DNA of 64,000 nt, taken from assembly GCF_000801105.2 (NCBI RefSeq), contig NC_079514.1, forward strand, positions 13,184,293 through 13,248,292, given 5' to 3'. Below the pieces are notes generated by a model, which saw nothing but the letters and a program-made list of their open reading frames with translations, was not told the origin of the DNA and made no database searches. The stretch is from Raphanus sativus (Eukaryota; Streptophyta; Magnoliopsida; Brassicales; Brassicaceae). The translations under genes were made by a program, and so were the position numbers. This document shows, piece after piece, positions 57,321 to 64,000 of the stretch (its first letter is position 1; every line of letters begins with the position of its first letter).

Positions 57321-60300
57321 TCAGTTTCTGTGTATCCTACTTTTGGTACGGAAACGAAGGTCGTTTTTGTTCACCTGTGAGATCTTAAGAGCCAAGGAGA
57401 TGTAGCCTAACGCAGCTATGGCGTAGAAAACTTTGTATGGGGCCAAGTCTAGTCCAGAGAAGAAGCAGCAGTAGCCGGCAAGGAAATACATGTGATGGGG
57501 ACCGAGTTGGTGTCCCAAGAGAGATGGGAAAGAACGTAGGCTGCTTGACTCTGGTCTCGAGTTCAGTACTCCGTGGAAGATAACGCCAACACAGAGAGCC
57601 GAGTCAGCAAACCAAGGGAAGCTTTGTCCCGTTCCAATCCGCTATTAAAAAAAAATATATGCCATTAGAACCACTTTCACTAATTGAAATTAGAGTCGAT
57701 AACCTTTCGAATAATTTTATTAAGAACGTGGAAAGAGTGAGTTGAGTACCTGGAACCAAGCGGCAAGAGAGGGTACAAACATCAAAGCCGCAAGGAGATG
57801 CAATATTAGTAGGCCGTGCACGTGGTTGAAGATGTCTGCTTGGGTCTCCACAAATGATTTTTCAGACAAGTCTACTGATAAAGATTCCTGTCTGCTTCGA
57901 GTTTTACGCTCGGCTTCATTTTTCTGATCGACAGACTCCTTTCTCTTTGATGCCATCATGATACTTTCATGAAACAAAATAAATAGGAAAACGACCATCA
58001 GCTTCTCATTGATTTCCTCGTTTTCAGGTCAAAATATAGGTTCTTTACCGGTCAAACCATTATCGGTTACTTACCAGCACATTGAGTTATGGCAGCAAAG
58101 GGCATGAGAGGCGAGGAGTACAAAAAGACCCAAAGCCGGATGAACAAAGGTCACCAAGGTAACCGCGACTAGTGTCATTACAATTGTAGTGTTGAGCTTC
58201 AGAATTCGGATTGCCTGCATCAAGAAACAGAATCTCACTAACAGTCTGATGATAAAAAGGGCAGATACGAAGTGCAAATGTTTTTCATCTTAAGCAAGGA
58301 GTCAGCATGCATTGTAAGATTGTGGCTTCAGGTAAAGGATAGAAGCGCAAGAAAACAAACCTTTAAACCGACGAAACTGGAAGCAAGTATAGAAAACCAA
58401 CGAAGAAAAGCAAAAGAAAACCTGCATTAACACTTATTCAGTTACTTCTGAACAGAGATAAATAGTTTTACATCAAACTAGAAATATGATGAAAGCCAAG
58501 CACTTACCTAGATTTAACAGTGGTGTGGACGAGGGCCAACGCTTGTAAGACAAGTTTGGAGACAATAATTAACACACTGATGAAGGCATTGGCTAACAAA
58601 TAGCATATCAACGAGACCATTGTGAAGCTTGTGAGGGGAGGAATCGGTTGGGCCATTACGAAGGAGAAGAACAACGAACTCAGAAGAGGGATTGCAGCTA
58701 GAATCAGAAACGGGGTTGGCATTTCCAAGTTGTACTCTACAGCAGAGAGCAATGGTGGCACAGATAAATTTTGGTCCCACTGATTAGCTTGCCGCATAAG
58801 AGCATACACTATAACGGCAAACGAGAAGCCAACTATCTGCAATATCAGATGTCACGTGAAGAAAGGTTCAATCCTTTGTAAATCACAGAGCTACCTCGTA
58901 TCCCAAAAAAGGTTATCTAGTTCACAGAGCAAGTCTTGCGGAGAGATAAGCCCATGAATACACTCACAAACACGCGTGCACAGTGATAGTATTATGCAGC
59001 ACGCTATTTTAACATGCATGATTAATATATTGTGAATGCGTACATCTGATGCATTGGATGTAAAGCTACCTGAGGACCATATAGAAGTACAAATCTGCTG
59101 GACATGGCAGGAGCAGAGACATGAACGCTTGCGGTGTATGAGCAATGAGGGTCAACCTGCAGAAAGCCCAGGAAACATTTGAGTTTTATGTTTCAGTGAG
59201 GATAAGAGAAATAAGATTTGTGCAAGAGACTTCTGACCAGTAACATAACAGTAGTTTTCTCAGGACTCTGAGAACTCCAAAGAGCTGGTGAAGAATCAAT
59301 AGTTATCGTCTCACTGTAGAGATTTGGATACACATGAAGTCCAGAAGCAGAATCCCAGGCAAGGGCAACAGGTGGGAAGCAACGCAATTTGCAAAGCTCT
59401 GAAAAAATGAACAATATCTGGTGAAAAATAGTAAAAAGGGCTAACAGAGATTACTTTTTAATAAAAACGGAGATTGATAATATTGATAGATTTACAGAAC
59501 TGAAGACTAATGAATTAATCTAACAGAACTGGAAATATGGGAAGAGGGTGACAAGATTATTAATAGCCAAAACTATGAGCACGTAACTACGGAAAGAAAG
59601 ATCACTTGGATTGAAGAGAGGGATTTGAATTCTTACTATCCTTGTCCAAGTCTCCTGTCTCGCCATCTGGTAGACCAAAAGTTTTAATTCCACATCCAGC
59701 AGTTTTCAGGGACAGTGTTATGGGCAGTAGACCTAAGCTGATAGCAAACGATAGATTGTAAGCTAAAGGATGGTCCTCCTTCAGAAATATTTCCTGCAGA
59801 AAGTTAGTCCACAGCTGAAATCAGTTAACCAACTGTTTCACTAGCGTAATTCCGAAACACTGAAGATGCAAAGGAAGAGTGTAGCCACTTTTAAGAATGA
59901 CAACCTTTGCCCAGTAAGCGGATAAGAGCATTGACTGAGATGAGACCTCCATGACCCCTTCTTTAGGGTTAAAGAACTGCCCCACTGCCATAGAAACCGC
60001 CACAGGAGGTCTACCGGATACTGCCTGTGGGATAGAAGTTCTCATTTTAGTTACACGCTTATATTCATCTGAAACCTGCTAAGTACTGAAAAAAAAAGGT
60101 ATCGATGTGAGTAATTACTTCGCGAGGCGCAACTGAGATAGTCAAGAATCTGAATCCGTGCATGTCTTCAGGCTCTAGCTTCAGCACTGCAGATGGGGGA
60201 GCTTGCTCGGTTTGACTCCCTGGCTCGGACTAACAAACACATACATAAAGGAAGAACTGGTTAATGAAAACGATAATCTGCTATATTTCCTCTGAAAATG

Positions 60301-63065
60301 CGAGGACAATGTGCGCATAGGAAACAAATGTCGAGTGTGTGCTACGGGAAACAGATCCAGTATTATTGTAACTGATCCCATAAAATTACTCTGGCATATG
60401 AGAATATAGTATATATCACCTGTTTTGGTGCAGGGCCTGCTGGAATGAGAACCATCTTTGACGTAACTTCGACAACCCTTTCACAAACCGGTAAATCTGA
60501 ATTTGATTTCTCCTTCTCAGGCCATAGATGGAGTCTTACTCCAGAACAAGGCGCCAGATTTGTAACAAAGATAAAGTGGTTTTTTCCATTTGATCCCTAT
60601 AGTACAGAAGATATGTCATGGGATATCAATACAGACATCGTAAGCGATATACAAGTCTATAATAGCATCACTAACTGAATTCTATCTGCACAGACCAACA
60701 ATTCTATGTCCAACCAACGCCTTCTCCCGTCCATTGCCAAAATTGTAACAGTACTTGTTTGTATGTACAGATCCCTATCAAGAGCATCATCCCTCCAATT
60801 GAGGGGACATGAAATTTGTGATTCAGAGCCTGCAAAGATAGACAGCACAGTATTATGGTCGTGAAAAAGAATAACATGTCCGCCCAAGACATATCACCTA
60901 GTGAAACTGTTCTCACTATTACAAATTGCCTCAAAAAAATTGTTCAACCAATAAGATACCTCCAGCTTTGTCTATGTGTAATTGTGTTACTTGACAATGT
61001 AATTTGATAGAGGTTAATAGCCTTCAAGACCAGACAAGCTTATAACTTCGATGCAAAATCTAACTCCTTTCTTTGAGAACTTCTATTTTGAGAAACCAAG
61101 ATATGCATGTTTAGGGAAGAGATGGTATTAAATACCCTTTGAGGCTACCATGGGCAACTCATTAGAAATTTTCATAGGTGTCACTCCATTGAAGCTTTGT
61201 GCTAATGCACTTTGAAGCATTCTGGTAAAAATCCAAAGCCTCTCCTGAGTACCGGAAAATGGCTGACCAGTTTTTGAGTCCACCAAACTAAGAAGCGTAT
61301 GTGAAACCTGCATGAAATACAAATATTCAAATTCGTTGAAAATGGCATCTTCCAGATAAGAAACAGGCAACTTTTACCTACTTGAACAACCAGTTGATTA
61401 CACCACAGAATAGCTTGATGTTCCATTGACAGCCACACATTTTTCATGCTTGTACTGCTTATCATAAAGCCGTGACTTGCAGGGACAATGCCATCAAGTG
61501 ACTCTAACTTTGATCGCACCTAAGGCCAAAAGAAAAACCTTAAGCCTTAAGAAAGCAATCAAATCTCATCCCATAGTGACTAAAATACAACCAAAGTAAA
61601 CAACAGGACATAAAAGACGGAGCAAGCAACAGGCCAAAACCAAAGTAGGTGTGGATATTTTCAGACCTGATAATCATTGTAGCCACCAGCAATGGATACA
61701 ACAACAACTCCCGAAAGTAATGGGTCAGATACGTAGCTTCCTCCCGGGGATGTTTGTACTTCATACCCTTTTTTCCATTCTTGGTTCACTCGAGCAAAGT
61801 AATGCCCCAAGGATGGCTGCAATGCCAGAGGAGGTGATCTGGATGAAATTAGATACATAAACACCTAAACCATGTCTTTTGGCAAGTAAAACTTGTTAAG
61901 CATGAAGAGAACTTACTGGTGCGGACTTGAGAGTGTTAGAATGGTTTGCACAGCTGATTTCCGCAAACGAGGATGGACTGCAGCAGCTCTGGCAACAAAA
62001 CCACCCATAGAGTGGCCAACCAATATTACACTACGAGGTAAGGTACTGGAGGCAGCAGCACCTTCTCTTTCTCTGGTATCATGAGATTCTTTATATTGAT
62101 CTAAGATCTGAACAAAAGTTGACAAGAATAAGGGGTGAAATAGAGATAAAATCACACGGAAACAAGACTTAAAGCAATATGTTAAGTTATCTTAGAGAAC
62201 TTTGCTTTGTGGAACATGGAAACAAGAAGTTCCCATATATGACAGTATCCATATATGACAGTATACTTACGCTCAGCAATTGACAGTTTAAACAACATGG
62301 TTCTTTTTTTAGTTAAGCATGTCATGAAAAGAATGAAGAAAAACTATTAGAAATCCTACCCTATGAATGGCATATACGACATATTCAGTGTGCTCCTCAA
62401 GTATGCGACCATCCATTGCAGAATGTTCACCTTCAAGATCCACCGCAAACCAATCAAGTCTGTTAGTGTACTGACTAGACAAATCGTATTCTACAGACTC
62501 TGTATCTTCTCCTTCCCCACGGAACAGAGAAGCTTCCTGGTAGAATGTGCGCTCGAAGGGGCCTCCCTGGAATGCTCTATCAGATTCTGCTGCCACAGAC
62601 CTGACCTGCACGACCACCATAAGAACCAAGGCCAATAAGGAGCCTGGTATATGAAAGCTGAAGATAAACTCCGAACATAAGCAAGACACTGAGGATTTTG
62701 CTTTTAGTTACAAACTCAAGAAACGAAATGATGATACTTACCTGCTTGTAGCTACCGGCGTTGCCCGGAATGAAAAGAACTGGAACTCCGCTAAGTTTAC
62801 TGACGTGTTCCTTAAAATCAATCTTCCTCCATCCTTCATGGTAAAGATAGAGCCCATATCTCCCAGGAGGAGTTGAACCGTCGGTCACAGAGATAGGGAT
62901 GTAAGTAGGATACATGTAAGTCATAGTACAACCGTTCTTTATAGGTTTTAGCAGACCAAACAAAGCCGCAAGCCCAATCCATGCAGCTAAAATCACAACG
63001 CCAACTATCCTCAGCCTTGGTCGAACGCCTTGACTGCTGCTCATACCAAATCTTACACCACGCAT
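57321..63065 (-). CDS. PGAP1-like GPI inositol-deacylase
   Basis: ER membrane hydrolase removing the acyl chain from inositol of newly made GPI-anchored proteins. 1,084 aa over 18 exons: 62742-63065, 62360-62605, 61917-62107, 61667-61838, 61382-61519, 61136-61307, 60696-60829, 60420-60596, 60119-60229, 59905-60024, 59637-59793, 59238-59398, 59070-59156, 58508-58836, 58361-58421, 58075-58214, 57750-57963, 57321-57641; all GT-AG and the frame closes. N-terminal membrane anchor about residues 18-41 (RLRIVGVVILAAWIGLAALF), then the PGAP1 start GVPVLFIPGNAGSYKQVRS and the nucleophile elbow GHSMGG (Ser about 223). The C-terminal third has several hydrophobic segments (MPTPFLILAAIPLLSSLFFS; SLICYLLANAFISVLIIVSK; HGLLILHLLAALMFVPSLAA). 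Length and layout fit the plant family (AT3G27325 by memory). Two other window genes encode possible GPI-anchored products, but this is coincidental housekeeping context. Confidence 0.95.
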
Positions 63066-63900
63066 TTTTTTTTAACTTTTATGTATACCTCCTTATAAGC
63101 ATGCCAAATCGCTTCAAAACAAAAAAAAAAAGAAACATTCATAAACAAAAGATAGGTAGTAACACTAGTAAAGCACACAAATGAAGAACAATATACAGTA
63201 ATGTCTCAATGTGCAGTAACATTAAAACAGAGCAAAAAAAAAAAGAAACTAGGCAATTACAAAAATGGAGCTTAAAATAGTAATAACAATGTTAGCAGAA
63301 GTGAAGAAGAGTAATAAATAAGACATGGAGCCAATCAAGCGCATAAAAAGGGGGATATTTATATAGCTGGATCTCGCCATTAATACAGAACCATGAGCTT
63401 AATTTAGTAATATCGATGAGTTATAAAGCTTTTTTTTTTGCTCAGAATCTGTGAGGGGTGATTCAGAGATGATGAGGGAGAACTAACCGGGTGAAGATGA
63501 TGGCGAGAGAAACCACGAGATTGCCGGTGAAAAAATTTGAACCGCCGGTTAAGATGGGATCCAAGTACGGTGCAACGGAGCTCAGATCTTTTCACTGAAA
63601 TCGAGGAGAGCGAATAAAACGGAGATCCTACGCTAATCGGGTCCGGGTTCAGATAACTAATTACGAGTTGGGTTACACTCACTATTGGGCCGTATTTGGA
63701 CTATGGGCCCAAGTTTTCCAACTAATGATTGACATGCATACATTAGTATATGCGAATTATGTAAACACAGACATTAGTATATTTTTTTTTGTCAACCAGA
63801 CATTAGTATATGAACATGCGAACTATGTAAAACACAGAGAAAACTATTTCTTTTAGAAAAAAGTATTTATAGCTGAGTTTATTGAAATTACTAGCTATAC
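63066..63900. other. 5' UTR, probable UTR intron and promoter of the PGAP1-like gene
   Basis: Minus strand: a likely non-coding first exon around 63490-63640 ending at a donor GTTAGTTCTCCC near 63488, then an AT-rich UTR intron to the T-rich sequence just before the ATG (63065). Upstream of 63660 there is a short AT-rich spacer with a repeated GACATTAGTATAT (63771-63783 and 63799-63811). Confidence 0.45.
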
Positions 63901-63906
63901 AATCTA

Positions 63907-64000
63907 CTAGGGGTGGACGTTCGGATACCCGTTCGGGTTCGGGTCGGATATTTCGGATTTTCGGATATTTCGGTATAGGAATATAAAACCCGTTCGGGTA
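63907..64000. repeat. Start of a GGGTTCGGGT-type crucifer repeat, cut by the window edge
   Basis: TAGGGGTGGACGTTCGGATA followed by CCCGTTCGGGTTCGGGTCGG and repeated TATTTCGGATTTTCGGATAT. Short internal repetition and the TAGGGGTGG start are familiar from dispersed crucifer repeats; the class is not assigned. Confidence 0.55.

Noticed and set aside
63404..63682. Minus-strand 92-codon ORF upstream of the PGAP1-like gene
   Set aside because: Better explained as the 5' UTR exon; there is no ATG (the frame opens at a non-ATG codon) and no recognisable domain.

Overview
This is a plant nuclear window. AT-rich intergenic DNA, GT-AG introns and every recognisable product point to the mustard family (Brassicaceae). 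Genes from about 4 kb to the right end follow, in my recollection, the order of Arabidopsis thaliana chromosome 3 around AT3G27430 down to AT3G27325 (locus numbers are from memory, not searched). A Brassica-like or related crucifer is the best guess. The eIF3i gene at the left edge is one I associate with Arabidopsis chromosome 2, so a rearrangement or transposition may lie between it and the proteasome gene.

Layout of ordinary genes: end of an eIF3i WD40 gene (1-1255, +); a TIR element filled with a 27-bp minisatellite (1484-3390); 20S proteasome beta-2 (3995-6033, -); two small secreted, probably GPI-anchored proteins (8100-8825 and 9809-10183, +); pectate lyase (19837-23080, -); a 591-aa multi-pass membrane protein (25843-28391, +); the iron-sulfur subunit of succinate dehydrogenase (32273-33224, +); a small secreted Cys-rich peptide (33609-33966, +); an unrecognised acidic-tailed protein (34377-34865, +); a TPX2/WDL-like gene (about 35350-36710, -); a DUF971 protein (42538-43792, -); a GT92/DUF23 glycosyltransferase (48812-50579, +); an AG-peptide-like gene (56678-56893, +); and an 18-exon PGAP1-type GPI inositol-deacylase (57321-63065, -). 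The genes are unrelated housekeeping and cell-wall loci and do not form a pathway cluster. Exon boundaries were read by hand; phases close in all multi-exon models except the 3' end of the TPX2-like gene.

Accessory DNA: a very young, complete Ty3/Gypsy chromovirus-type LTR retrotransposon (10610-19677, TSD attac) lies 160 bp beyond the pectate lyase stop codon. Its gag and pol frames are separated by what looks like an 83-bp GT-AG intron whose last three bases are also the gag stop codon. Three Helitron-like elements (37955-41218, 45086-47764, and one ending at 56083) carry decayed RPA70-like OB-fold fragments. The third also lies next to a broken, intron-containing copy of a subgroup IVc bHLH gene. 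A 938-bp minus-strand poly(A) retroposon with a 16-bp TSD sits just upstream of the DUF971 gene, and a small MITE lies inside a pectate lyase intron.

The strongest candidates for something less described are the splice-separated gag/pol arrangement, the bHLH-RPA chimera in a Helitron-like context, and the TIR element made mostly of a 27-bp array. I saw no CRISPR, tRNA or rRNA genes.
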